From: Mytilus trossulus
Lineage: Eukaryota; Mollusca; Bivalvia; Mytilida; Mytilidae
DNA: 64,000 nt
Direction: 5' to 3'
Assembly: GCF_036588685.1 (NCBI RefSeq)
Contig: NC_086374.1
Span: forward strand, 34,278,886-34,342,885
In this document: one piece after another, positions 1 to 11,700 of the stretch
Position numbering within the stretch: position 1 is the stretch's first letter
How the letters are laid out: the number at the start of each line of letters is the position of its first letter
Notes under the pieces: model-generated
What the model was told of the DNA's origin: nothing
Databases searched by the model: none
What the model saw: the letters and a program-made list of their open reading frames with translations, nothing else
Position numbers and translations under genes: made by a program

Positions 1-395
1 GACTGGAAAAAACTGGACATCAAAATCCAGGTAAGTTTTTAATTTTCTGAAACGTATACTTTATGTAATTTTTATAAATCTAGTTCCTGCCGTGCCTTAA
101 AACTTTCCTAGATGTACCAGTTTTTCTGTACTCATAGTAAATTTTGAGGGGTAAACACGGCCATATTTTTAAATTCCTTATGATGAACCTTACCTTAAGG
201 TTCATTATAACCTTTTGTCTAATATGGCCGTATTTACACCCCAAATTTTACTCTGAGTTCAGACTAACCTATGCACCTGCAACAGTTTTAAGGGATGGAA
301 GGAACTAGATATATAAATTTTAAATGCATTTTATGTTTTAGAAAATTATAAACTTTTCTAGATTTTGACTTCCAGTTTTTTTCGTTCCTGCAGAA
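1..395. repeat. Fold-back (long inverted repeat) element
   Basis: The left arm (about 1-185) and right arm (about 186-395) are imperfect reverse complements meeting near 185-190. Matching blocks include AAAAAACTGGA near both ends, ATCTAGTTCCT, and GGTGTAAATACGGCC against GGCCGTATTTACACC. The shape is that of a MITE or fold-back element. Its left end is at or beyond the window edge, so target-site duplications cannot be checked. There is no coding potential. Confidence 0.7.
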
Positions 396-587
396 GGTGC
401 AAAAATTAACTAAGTAGTGAAAACGATTGAGAAGCTCCCCTCATATAATCAATGTTGTGAGTAGTATTGATTTAAATGGACAATGGATGGACAATAGACA
501 CCTGTAAACAATAGGTGATTTAAACTGTGTAACTGAGTGGACCGTATCAAATGAAACTCGGGTGTTTGTTTATTTTGCTATCTTCTG

Positions 588-800
588 CAGACTGAAAAAA
601 ACTGGACATGAAAATCCAGGTAAGTTTTTAATTTTCTGAAACGTAGACTTCGTATAACTTTTATATATCTAGTTCCTGCCATGCCTTAAAACTGTCCTGG
701 ATATACCAGTTTGTCTGTACTCATAGTAATTTTTGGGGTGTAAACACGGCCATATTTTTCAATTCCTTATGATGAACCTCCATAACCGGAACCCACGTTG
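588..800. repeat. Partial second copy of the 1-395 fold-back element
   Basis: From about 590 the sequence repeats the left arm of the element at 1-185 almost base for base, including AACTGGACAT, TCCAGGTAAG and the GTAAACACGGCC block. It then diverges near 780, so only one arm is present. It is a direct repeat of the first copy. Confidence 0.65.
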
Positions 801-1110
801 TTTAACATGTTCAATATTAAGGTTTTAAGCTATGACACTATTTATGACAGTAGTAGTACTAGAATTAATACATTGTAATAGTTGTAGTACTACCAGTAAT
901 GACCTCAGTAATATAATTGATGTAGATAATGCTTTAAAACATATTTTATTTTACATAGATCTGTGTGTTTGTGTTTATGTCTTCTGAAAATAGACGCACT
1001 CGATTAATTAATTAAGTGGAAAATATCCGTGTATTCTATTTTTCAAATTTATATGTAATTTATTTGTATATTTTCATGCTAAAATAATAATTGGTTAAAG
1101 TCAGATATAT

Positions 1111-1216
1111 TTAAAAGAGGGACGAAAGATAACAGAGGGACGGTGAAATGCAATGATTGAAAATAAACTGACAACGTCATGGCTTAAAATAAAAAGACAA
1201 ACAGACAAATAATAGT
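1111..1216 (-). repeat. Interspersed repeat, 3' tail of a retroelement-like family (copy 1)
   Basis: This short block ending in AGACAAACAGACAAATAATAGTA belongs to a family seen again at 1370-1535, 2170-2560, 2580-3135, 6930-7200, 15195-15665 and 55060-55330. In the orientation of the longer copies it carries the remnant of a hydrophobic open frame. This copy abuts and truncates the SLC23-like fragment that starts at 1217. Confidence 0.55.
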
Positions 1217-1560
1217 ATGGGTCCACGTTATATTGAAGAATATGCAAATGTTCTAGACACGGGTAAACATATAGTGTATATCTAATTATATATAGGTTGT
1301 TTTGCATTTTACAAAATGTTCAGTCAAAAAAATAATTTCACGTGCCCAAAAATACATTACTGTAAACAGTGGCGAAAGATACAAAAGGTCAAACGCATAG
1401 ATCGAAAATAAATTGACAGCGCCATAGCCAAAGAAGAAAAAAGACAACAGACAAATACTAGTACACAAGACACAACATAGAAAACTTAAAACTAAGCAGC
1501 ATGAACCCCATCCAACACTTTGGATGATATCAGCTGCTACGGAAGGGAAGTGTTCATTCA
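1217..1560 (+). pseudogene. Inverted fragment of the SLC23 gene (end of exon 9 plus intron)
   Basis: Bases 1217-1262 read GPRYIEEYANVLDT followed by GTAAAC. This closely matches the end of exon 9 of the intact transporter ([14 protein letters not shown] then GTAAAA, minus strand near 7295-7340). The similarity continues through intronic sequence (TTGTTTTGC, ACAAAATGTTCAGT) into the retroelement-like tail found in that intron. The whole block is therefore an inverted copy of roughly 6960-7340. No other transporter exon is present nearby, so this is a dead fragment, cut at its 5' side by the repeat ending at 1216. Confidence 0.7.
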
Positions 1561-1780
1561 TGTGTATATGTATGTATGTATTGGAGAAGACGTTACTAAG
1601 TTGAAAAACTTGTGTCTAATCCATTTTTGTACAATAAAATATGTTTGAACTAAACTATGCTTAACACAAGGCGTTACTATACAGATGATAAATGGTCACC
1701 GGGATTTCTCTCCTGCAAATGTTGAGCGTTTATCTCGGGAGTTTCCGTTGACTGATCTATGCATGAAAGCAGTCGGGACG

Positions 1781-1941
1781 CAGTGGCGGATACAGAACTT
1801 TTCCCAAGGGGCCCCGCTGCCTTACCTAAGGGGGACCCGCTTCTGTCATGCTTCAATGATTCTCTATATAATCAACCAAATTTTTCCCACGAAAAGGGGG
1901 AGGGGGGCTGGGCGCCCCAGTGCCCCCTGGATCCGCCTATG
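1781..1941. mobile_element. Short DNA-transposon-like element (CAGTGGCGGAT termini)
   Basis: The ends are CAGTGGCGGATACAG and the reverse complement of CATAGGCGGATCCAG, an imperfect terminal inverted repeat around a G/C-rich centre. Such termini recall hAT-type MITEs, but no 8-bp target duplication is visible. Decayed relatives of the right half occur at 17440-17550, 40425-40555 and 44715-44850. Open frames across it are repeat-derived. Confidence 0.5.
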
Positions 1942-2169
1942 GGTTTTGATCCGAGTAGAACTTTGAATTTAAATCATTTACTAGTGCCATGTTTCCTGCA
2001 AGACAACGAATTTCAAATTAGTTATGGTCGACGTAATCACAAACTTCTTCTATTCTATTAAACGAGAAAACCTCATTTTGTCTGTCGCTTCTCTTCTTTC
2101 CACACTAAATTAATCATCATGCCTCTGTGTCATATAGGTACCACACATAGTCGCATTTGTCATCCATTC

Positions 2170-2560
2170 TCATGATAAAAAAAGGACGGAAGATACTAAA
2201 GGGACAGTCAAACTCATAAATCGAAAATAAACTGACAACGCCATGGCTAAAAATGAAAAAGACAAACAGACAAACAATAGTACACATGACACAACATAGA
2301 AAACTAAAGAATAAACAACACGAATCCCACCAAAAACTAGGGGTGGTCTCAGGTGCTCCGGAAGGGTAATCAGATCCTGCTCCACATATGGCGCTCGTTG
2401 TGTTGCTTATGTGATAAAAAAAATCCGGTAAATAGTCTAATTCGGTATGTCACATTCATGAAAGGGAAGCGGATTGTAGTTACGACGTAGGGAACATATC
2501 CGATAACATTTGTGAAACGGTTATTCCATAACGGTCAACCAACTCGGCTATCATTTTATA
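2170..2560 (-). repeat. Retroelement-like 3' tail, minus-oriented copy
   Basis: The minus strand reads a degenerate frame (peptides such as VEQDLLTLPEHLR and [18 protein letters not shown]) shared with 2880-3135 on the plus strand. Together with the next entry it forms an inverted pair meeting near 2570. Confidence 0.6.
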
Positions 2561-2579
2561 TTGTAAGTAGCAACAATCC

Positions 2580-3135
2580 AGAAGCACCTGCATACGGGGC
2601 ATATCTCCCAATTGATACGATATTCCCGTGCTTGCATTTCCTATCATGATTTTCCTGATAGAAGGTTGCTGCTCACAAGGAAGCTATTAAACCAAGAGTT
2701 CCAAATGGTGAAGTTGAAATCATTCCTTCGTAAATTTTACGGACGGACACCATCACGAGTTGGTTGAACGTTATGGAATAACCGTATTACAAATGATATA
2801 TCGGATATGTTCCTTACGTCGTAACTACAACCTCTTTCCCTTTCATGAATGTGACCTACCGAATTAGACTATTTACCGAATTTGTTATCACATAAGCAAC
2901 ATGACGGATGCCACATGGGGAGCAGGATCTGCTTACCCTACTTGCGGAACACCTGAGATCGCCCGTAGTTTTAGTGGGGTTCGTGTTGTTTATTCTTTAG
3001 TTTTATATGTTGTGTCATGTGTACTTTTGTTTGTCTTTTTCATTTTTAGCCATGGCGTTGTCAGTTTGTTTTAGATTTATGAGTTTTACTGTCCCTTTGG
3101 TATCTTTCGTCCCTCTTTTATATCTGTCTTTGGCC
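2580..3135 (+). repeat. Retroelement-like 3' tail, plus-oriented copy
   Basis: It contains the longer form of the family: a decayed coding end (LLLTRKLL-type peptide, then LRKFYG..HHELVERYGI) followed by the hydrophobic tail. The same order appears at 15195-15665. I take it to be the C-terminal end of a bivalve reverse-transcriptase-bearing element, from resemblance only. Frameshifts and stops show that it is dead. Confidence 0.6.
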
Positions 3136-3307
3136 TTCAAGTATTCCGCTTTGGGTTTTCCTGATGAAGATCAACCAAGAAAATCTAAATTCGTTCGGAT
3201 GAGTTTAATGATGTTTTATGATTAAGCAAATGAAGAGTATATTATGTAATCATTTCTGAAATGCATTTGCAAAAAAAAGATATACGCTTTTATAAGTACA
3301 AAATATG

Positions 3308-3582
3308 TGACAACAAGAATGTGTCCCCAGTACATGGATGCCCCACTTGCACTATCATTTTCTATGTTCAGTGGACCGTGAAACTGGGATAAAAACTCTA
3401 ATTTGGCATTAAAATTAGAAAGATCATATCATAGGGAACATGTGAACTGAGTTTCAAGTTGATTGGACTTTAACTTGACTAAAAAAAACTGTAACCTGAA
3501 GCGGAACAGACGGACGAACGAACGGACAGACGCACAGACCAAAAAACATAATGCCCCTCAACCATCGTAGGTGGGGCATTAA
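3308..3582 (+). repeat. Interspersed repeat ending in ATGCCCC...GGGGCAT hairpin
   Basis: This is a roughly 275-bp repeat with a GTTCAGTGGACCGTGAAA core, a (GGACGAAC)-like run and a terminal hairpin of TAATGCCCC with GGGGCATTA. Other copies are at 11093-11387, 60975-61450 (two partial copies) and 63170-63390. It is non-coding and its class is unknown. Confidence 0.65.
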
Positions 3583-5397
3583 ATTTACAATACATCGCAA
3601 TCACTAGATAATCTCCTATACTGTTTTTTTAAAATCTAAGACCAAATACGAGTCATGTGCTAAAAATATCAATATACTTATAATGTCGGAAGACTTTTTA
3701 TCAAACAATTTCATAAATTGTCCTGCTATTCTGTTAGTGGACGTTTTTTCCCCGAAGATAAAATTTCCAGTAATATTTTTGCTGACATGAAATATCATTG
3801 ATTCAGTCGTATGTGGTAAATTTAAAGTTCAGAAAGTGTTGAAGTAAGGTTGTCTTCCCAAAGACATAGACCATCATAGCCATTCTTTGTCAGTATAAAT
3901 AATCGTATATTGTCAAAAATCCGAATGCAGAAATTGGAATTAAAACTGATCTCTAGTCTTTTTTTCTCATTAAGACAAACTTTTGGCACCATTAGTCATA
4001 TCGAGTTCAATATCAATAAGTGCATCAATTATTACTTGGAAAATGCGGATAATTTTAAAATACACAAAAATTAATAAGGAAACAATGGACCACTTTTGCC
4101 ATATTTACTTCCTTATTTGTGTAAACTTATACGCAGATAGAGTATGTTTTAATATAGATTACTTTCTTTATCTCTATTACGTTATTTTAACGACAACCTA
4201 TGTATGACATCTTTTTGACAGTGCATTACATTGACTGATTGAATTATAATACGAGATAGTATTAGTAAACCATAATTTCTATATATAGAAAACATATTTA
4301 ATTAGATAGATTATATATTTCAAATGTTTTATTTCATTCATTCATAGATGCTAATTATTCGTGAATCAATATTCAATGTTCTGAACCAATCCAAATTTAA
4401 GTTTTTAAATAAGTTTATTAATTATGACAGTGGAAAGTATAAAACGATAAGAAAATCCTTAAGTGTATTTAAAGTATACATTGAATAAAAGATTTCTTTT
4501 TCAAATGGCTTTGAAACACATTCAACACAATTTCTATATCATTTTCCTACACGAGAAATATCAATGCAGACATTCGTGTACTGTAATAAGCTCAATAACT
4601 ACCATCTTGTAGTAAAATGTTATCTACTAAGAAACGTTAAATTTTAACCTCAGAAATGCAGGAATTGTCTTTGCAATTAAGTGTATAGACACGTGTCTAT
4701 TGTTGAGAGTAACGTTTGTTGGTTATTTGTGTTGTTAGTTTAGTCTCGGTGACGTATACTCCCTCGTCACTTTTTATGTACTACTATATGAAATTGAAAG
4801 TCGCAAACAACACATGAATTAAAGTTCACCAAAATGGTACAATAAAATTGTCATCGCTGAATTTCATTGTAAATTGTGGCCTACTCCATGAAATAACAAC
4901 TTGAAACATGTAGATTGCATATCAAATAAAGGCAACAGTAGTTTACCGCTGGTTAAAAGTCATAAATCGATTGAGAGAAAACAAATCCTGGTTACAAACT
5001 AAAACCATTGGAAACACATCAACTGTAAGTGGAAAGCAACGAAACAACAGAACGCAAAACGGTTTCCAAAGAGGCATTATTTAAACTCTGTAACACAATG
5101 CACAGTTATATGGTCTACAATTATTTTGGTTTCCATTTTCCATTATATAAATCAAACCATTTAACATGAAGCCACGTTTATTGGTTTTTGGTAATACCAA
5201 CAAACTTGATTTCCACATGCACATATTTTGCTTTCGTGAGATCATACAACATTAGTTAAACATATCCGTACATGTTAGGAGAGTCATTTTTGTTTAAAGA
5301 ATCAAGTACAAAACATGAATGAACCAAGGAATGATATGTTCTTAGTTTTATTTTTAAAAGATAATTACTTTCAATCATTGTGAAAGATAAAATAATA
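3583..5397. other. Intergenic, 3' flank of the SLC23 gene
   Basis: I see no supported gene. The small open frames at 3616-3798 and 3983-4207 have no splice or family support. TTTATT at 5347-5352 (AATAAA on the minus strand) lies about 46 bases beyond the SLC23 stop and is a good candidate polyadenylation signal. Confidence 0.5.
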
Positions 5398-5702
5398 TCA
5401 CATTTTTGATTGAATTTCTATATCTGCCTTACAATTTGAATTAGGAATACCGATATATTTTTCTTTCTGTATTTCATCTATATTTATTTTTTGTTTTTTA
5501 GATTTGCAACATTTCCGGAAAATAGACTGCGATTCATATTTGAAAGTTGGTAAGAATGGTATGTAAGAGAAACACTTATATCGTCGTAAAAATGGCATAA
5601 TAAAAGGTAAGTCATATGTTGATTTATATGTGGTATCATCTGAGGCACCTGTTGTGGATAACTGGTTCCTCCATTTTATAATCCCTCTTTCCTCATCGGT
5701 CC
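5398..5702 (-). CDS. SLC23A: SLC23 exon 11 (C-terminus and stop)
   Basis: It reads [11 protein letters not shown], later [20 protein letters not shown], then a basic hydrophilic tail ending IEIQSKM and a stop at 5398-5400. The acceptor is TTCAAAG. The 130-residue open frame around it starts inside the intron and is not a separate gene. Confidence 0.93.
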
Positions 5703-8700
5703 CTTTGAAGAAAAAAATATTCAAAATAATTGCTGCTGTTTCGTTCAAGTTCTTTCGCAAATAAGTATTTCCGTGTTGATAAAGGATCATGATTGGTAGT
5801 ATCTTTTTTAGTGTTAACGATAGTATCTGGACTCGTAAAGGATACAGACGCTATTGTTTAAGATTGGATGTTATTGTTTGACTGATGTCGCATTGAACCA
5901 ATATATCATTTTAATATTTATAAACCTTTCTAACACTCCATTGTCTTCCTATATAGTAAAATAGTGACAAATAGTATTGACAGAATATACCAACGAAAGT
6001 ATAACTTTATGGTTTTAACACTTACAATTTCAAACATTGTTTGCGACATTTCACATTATGTTTGCTTTATCAAATAGTTTCATATAACATGTTAAGAATG
6101 ATTTATATATATATATATGTATTTCTGAATACTTCGATAACAGTATTTTATTTTTATTTTAATTCCAACAATTTTATATTTCGGATACCCTGTTATGTAT
6201 ATGCCATTAAAGTGCCTAACGAAGCAGTAGCAGCTTAAGATACTTACCTGGAACAGTATTATCTAATATGAAACCAATCATTCCGCCAACAAACATAGCA
6301 GTACTCAGTAGTACGGTTAACACTTGGTCAAGTTCAGAATTACCTGCAAACATTTAATTATAATAAATTTCAACAAAATGAATCGATTTTTAAACTTCGA
6401 GATAGTTGAAAAGATAGATCATGGTAATGTGATATACATTTTGGCACCAAATTAAAACGAATGAAAAATGTTTACATCGCATTTCATTTTGGTTTTCTCT
6501 TTACATTGACTTTCCTTGTCCCGTCATTGGTTTGGAATACTGAAATTTATTTGAACTCGCTTTGAAACAAATCAAAAGCAGGATGCGAGGTTCGCTAACA
6601 GGAATTGATTCTCAGCGAGGAAGATCTATTGGAGGTATTTCGTATTATGTGTGTGGTTTATGTTTTAGAATAAATTTTTCCGAAGGTTATCAAAACAATT
6701 TGAAATTTGCACCAATAACCTTTTGATTTCCTTTCATTTCACACATTTGAAAACCATAATATATAAAATTGGGAATAAAAATAAGAAATGTGTCTTAGAG
6801 ACAACAACCCAAACACAGAGCGGAAAACAGGCGAACGCCACCACGTCTACAATACAGCGAGCAAATTCAGCACCGGGAGGCGTCTTTCATCTGGCTCCTT
6901 AACAAACAAGTGTATTGCTTCATATGATGCCTTAAGAATAATACTACTTACCGGGTTAACTTTTACAACACGATGGGTGCCCCATGTGGAGCAGGATCTG
7001 CTTATCACCATCCCAGAGCTCCTAAGATCAACCCCAATTTCGGGTTTGGTTCATGTTGCTTAGTCTTTAGTTTGTTTTCTATGTTGTGTCTTGTGTACTA
7101 TTATTTGTCTGTTTGTCTTTTTTTTATTGGCCATGGCGTTGCCAGTTTATTTTCGATACATGAGTTTGACCTCTTGTATTTTTCGCCCCTGTTTTACGTA
7201 ATGAATATTCGAACATGTAAGATTATTTTCGAACTGAACATTTTGTAACAAGCAAAACAACATATATAAAGTTAGATATAAGATATAATTTTACCTGTGT
7301 CTATAACATTTGCATTTTCTTCAATGTAACGTGGAACCATAAGACCTATTAAGAGTGACGAGCCAATAATACACAGATTTCTACCAGATGACAAATCAAC
7401 AAACTGAAGGGTAGAGAGACCAACTGATGTTACCATTCCAAAACTTAGAACAACAGTACCACCAAGTATAGGATCCGGAAGTAACGTTAGTACAGCACCT
7501 ACTTTTCCAAATAGTCCACATATAAGAAATATTATTCCAGCATATTGAAATACTCTTCTACTTGCATTCTGGAAACAAAATTGCATTTTGTACATATCAT
7601 TGTAATTATTTTCCAGTTCAAGCTTTTAAATTATATGCTTAAATTCTTTTCAGTTTGACATTACTATATGGTATTTAGTATTGAATGCAGTCATACGTTT
7701 TCTTTTTTATGCACCAAAATGAACTTTAGACATTTATTATAATTTTAAAATTTTAAAGTGGTCTCCGTCGAAATAAAAATAGATGTGTGCTTGTGCAATA
7801 TGTAAAAATAATTTATATTATGATACCTTTGTGAATCCTATAGCACCAACATTTTGGCTGTATGATGTAGTTGCTCCTCCTGATCCGACAGCACCGGATA
7901 GGATACTTCCAAATCCTTCCATGGCTATCCCTCGATTAATTGCATGGGCAGGAGGAGGAGGAGCACCTGATATTCTTGCACATGCGTAGTAATCTCCAAC
8001 AGATTCAATAATCGAGGTAAATGTAGCTGCCATCATTGCCATGTAACTTGCAACACTTAATGTTGGAAGTCCCCATTGTCCTAAGTAAACAATACAAATA
8101 CATATTAAATCAGATTCCAAAATGATCCTGCCTATCCAGTTTGATCAAGATTATAGACTATTTTCATATTACCGACTTTTTGTTTCGTGTTATTCAATTT
8201 TTCGATAGGTTACCTACTTTGTGGTAGGACATCCTCGGACACGGTCAAGTAAGAGTAACCAAAATTAAGTGCAATCAAACACTTTACACTGCTTGTACTT
8301 GACCGAATACCAGAATGTCTAACCACAAAGTAGGTAACTTGTCGAAAAATAAAAAGTTGTAATAGCAAATAATATATTGATAAAAATACATAAACCAGGT
8401 AAAACTATATGTCAAAAATGGTTGACTCCTTTCAAGTTTATTTCGGTTGTTAATAAATAAAAAGTATTAAGGTTAAAAGCAAGTAATCTTACCTGGATAT
8501 GGAAAAAAGAACCATTTGGCATTGCTTACTACATGTAGTCTAGCATCTGTCCTCGCTTTGTATTCTGGTAGTGTGGAATTCGACGTAAATACATCACATT
8601 CGGTCAATATTGCAGTTATTGACCAAGACAGTATCACTGCAAGAATCACCTATAATACATAAAATTCGTAAGTTAAAGACGGGTTTCATTTTGTATTTGG

Positions 8701-11700
8701 ACAGTTATTTTCGAAACCTTTTAAAGTAAGAGAATGGTCACCTTATCAAGATGTTGGCACCAGACATCACTGAGGAATATTATTTGTCTTTTTTTTTTAG
8801 TGAATTGGTTCACATGTTTCATGTCATGGCTTTAATTGCTGACAATAAGGTATTTTTTTTTTCATTGTTGAAGGCCGTCCGAATGCACACAGTTACTTAC
8901 ATCAACTGTTAGTATTTTATTATTGCTGCCAAACTGTTTCTTTGGAAATCATACCACATATCTTTGTTTTTATTTTATATTTAGTTTCATGGATAATGGA
9001 AACATGTTTTGTCAAAATCCCCTTTGAATGCTAGAATGCTACAGTTAAACCTTTATGTTCATGTATATATAACGTTAAACCGAGGAGAACACATAAAAAG
9101 TAAAATCACAAAATTACTGAAAGCGGAATTTTACAGTATTATTTTCATCCTTCAATTGTCTTTTGAATATCAGTGAAGAAACAGCAATGTTTTGAGACGT
9201 TTGTAAATATAACTATTAAAAGAAAATGAAAAGACTGGTATCAATCAAATAATGAATACTTACTGGGAACAGTCGGAAAACTGGAAAATGAGAGATGAAA
9301 CATTTTTTCTTTGTCGTCCATGAAGGTATAGGACAGGAAATGTTACGTAGATACAGAGAAAACAATAACAGGAAAAATATTGTTCTGAAAACATAACATG
9401 GATTGGTGATTTTAGATAGGTAAATGTTTGTAAAACAAAAATGTATCTACATAAAGTAGAAGTTTGTCAATCTTTTTTTTTAATTAAGGATAAATCTTTA
9501 TTACTGCAAACATATGTTTGATGTGTACTTTATAACTTATTTTTGAACAAATAGCTGCGCCTGTCCCAATTCTGGGGCCTCTGGCCATTGTTGGTCTTGT
9601 ATGCTTTTGAATTTTAGTTCATTTGTATGTTTCGCAGTTTAGTATGACGTCCATTATCACTGAATTAGTACACATGTTTGTTTATCGGCAAACTAAAGCA
9701 CGTCTCCGGGTGCGGGATTTTCTCGCTGTATTGAAGACCCATTGGTGACCTTCTGCTACTTTCTGATCTTTGGTCGGATTTTTGTCTCTTTGACACTTTC
9801 CCTATTTCCATTCTCAATGTTATCTGACGGGAATCTTCAAGGTAATTTCCTGATTGTGTTAATCACCATTCATGCTCAGGTTTGGTTAAGGTTGAAACAA
9901 TTAACAAGTCTTACAAGATTGATACTCCCCAGTGGATTTTGCAAAAGTTCAAAGCAACGTCGATCAGGGACAGTCCTACCAAAGTGATTGTTGGAACAAC
10001 TGTTATTGGTCCTATATACTGCAACAGCACGCCCAATATCCCAGTACAACCAATCAGAACTTGTGTTACAGATGCAACAATGATGCCTCCTTGAATCTAT
10101 ACAAACAAGTTAAAATATGATAAGTAAAACCTTGCATTACCACATTTGAAACATCTCTGTTTCACAATTTTTATTATTTTTATAATCTGGTACTTCAACA
10201 AGTGTTTGAATAACGATTATTCTCCACCGTAGACATAACAAATTAATACCAGCTAAATTGAAAACGCGAGGCATGACGAGTGATTTAAATATTCAGTTCT
10301 GTTCAAGTTTATTTGTCAATAGTGAAAAAATATCATAGTTATTAAGAGAACGGATAATTTGAACTTCGGAAATCCTTTTATTTAAAACTCTTGTATGTAA
10401 TCTGCTTTCCTTTAAAGTAAAATAATGTCAATGTGTATTGTAATAGGAGTAATGAATGTCCGAACACTTTTTTGTAAGTAGACGCATCATCGGACTAAAC
10501 GGAAAGTGTACAGTAAAGAGTAATTGGTTATTATTTTCAAATAATTTTGGAAAATAAACATCACTAAGAAATAACCTCTCTCATTCTGGACTGCCACATT
10601 TCTGTTACATCTAATTCTGTGAAGTTACCACTAGTACCATTCAGTGTCAAATTTCCCGTTAATGCTACAAGATAAAGATTCATGTTTACATGCTTATTGA
10701 GCTCTTACAATTCATATACTCATTGCCTCATACAAATTAAGATATGGTATGATTGTCAATAAGACAACTATCAAATGAAGTGGATGCACGCAATTAGAGA
10801 CAACTTAACGCCATTCAACATAATGAAAAATCCAAACCATGTGTATAGTCGCGGCTATAAAAGACCCCGCCTTTAAAATATGAAACAATCCAAAAAAGAC
10901 AACTAACGATCTAATTTATAACAAAACAATTTACGAAAAACAAAGATGGCAGACATGAACCAACAACAACTTTTGGACTACAGGATATTGACTTGATATA
11001 GACCCATAAGGAATTGTTAAACATGATTGTGAGCGCTCGACCCTCCCTTAACATGGGACAGTGGTGTAACAGCACAACATAAAAATAAAATATAACAAGA
11101 ATATGGCCCCTGTACACGGATGCCCCACTCCCACTATCATTTTGTATGTTCAGTGGACCGTGAAATTGGTGTCAGAACTCTAATTTGGAATTAAAATTAA
11201 AAAGATCATATCATAAGGAACATATATACTAAGTTTCAGGTTGATTGGACTTCAACTTCGTCAAAAACTAATTCGACCAAAAGTTTTAACCTGAAAATGG
11301 ACAGACGAACGAACGAATGGACGGACGGACGAACGGACGAACAGACCAGAAAACATAATGCCCCACTACTATCGTAGGTGGGGCATAACGATTAGTTGAA
11401 AAAAGCTTAACTCATCAGATCGATGGAAAAACGAAAGCATCAAACTAAAACACAGACAGGACAGGACATTCGAGGGTATCGATCCATCCCGTACTCTCAG
11501 TTACTAACAGCTAGTCTAAGGTCTATACCAACTAAAACAAAAAAATCATGTATCCATGACTCATGATCAAATATATAATACATGTCATAATGCTTTTATT
11601 TTAGAAATGATACAGAATTCTTGTTCAGACGTTCTTTAGTCGAGGTTTAGTCGATGAAATGTAGAAGACAATTTATTTAAAGTATATGAAAGTTAAGCAC

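Noticed and set aside
3616-4207. Small open frames (MIFHVSKNITG..., MAPLVISSS...) as genes or further SLC23 exons
   Set aside because: No family resemblance and no matching splice sites; the SLC23 model is already complete with its stop at 5398.
7783-7989. Plus-strand frames over SLC23 exons 5 and 8 (9742-10120, 7783-7989)
   Set aside because: They are antisense or out-of-frame shadows of highly conserved transporter exons.
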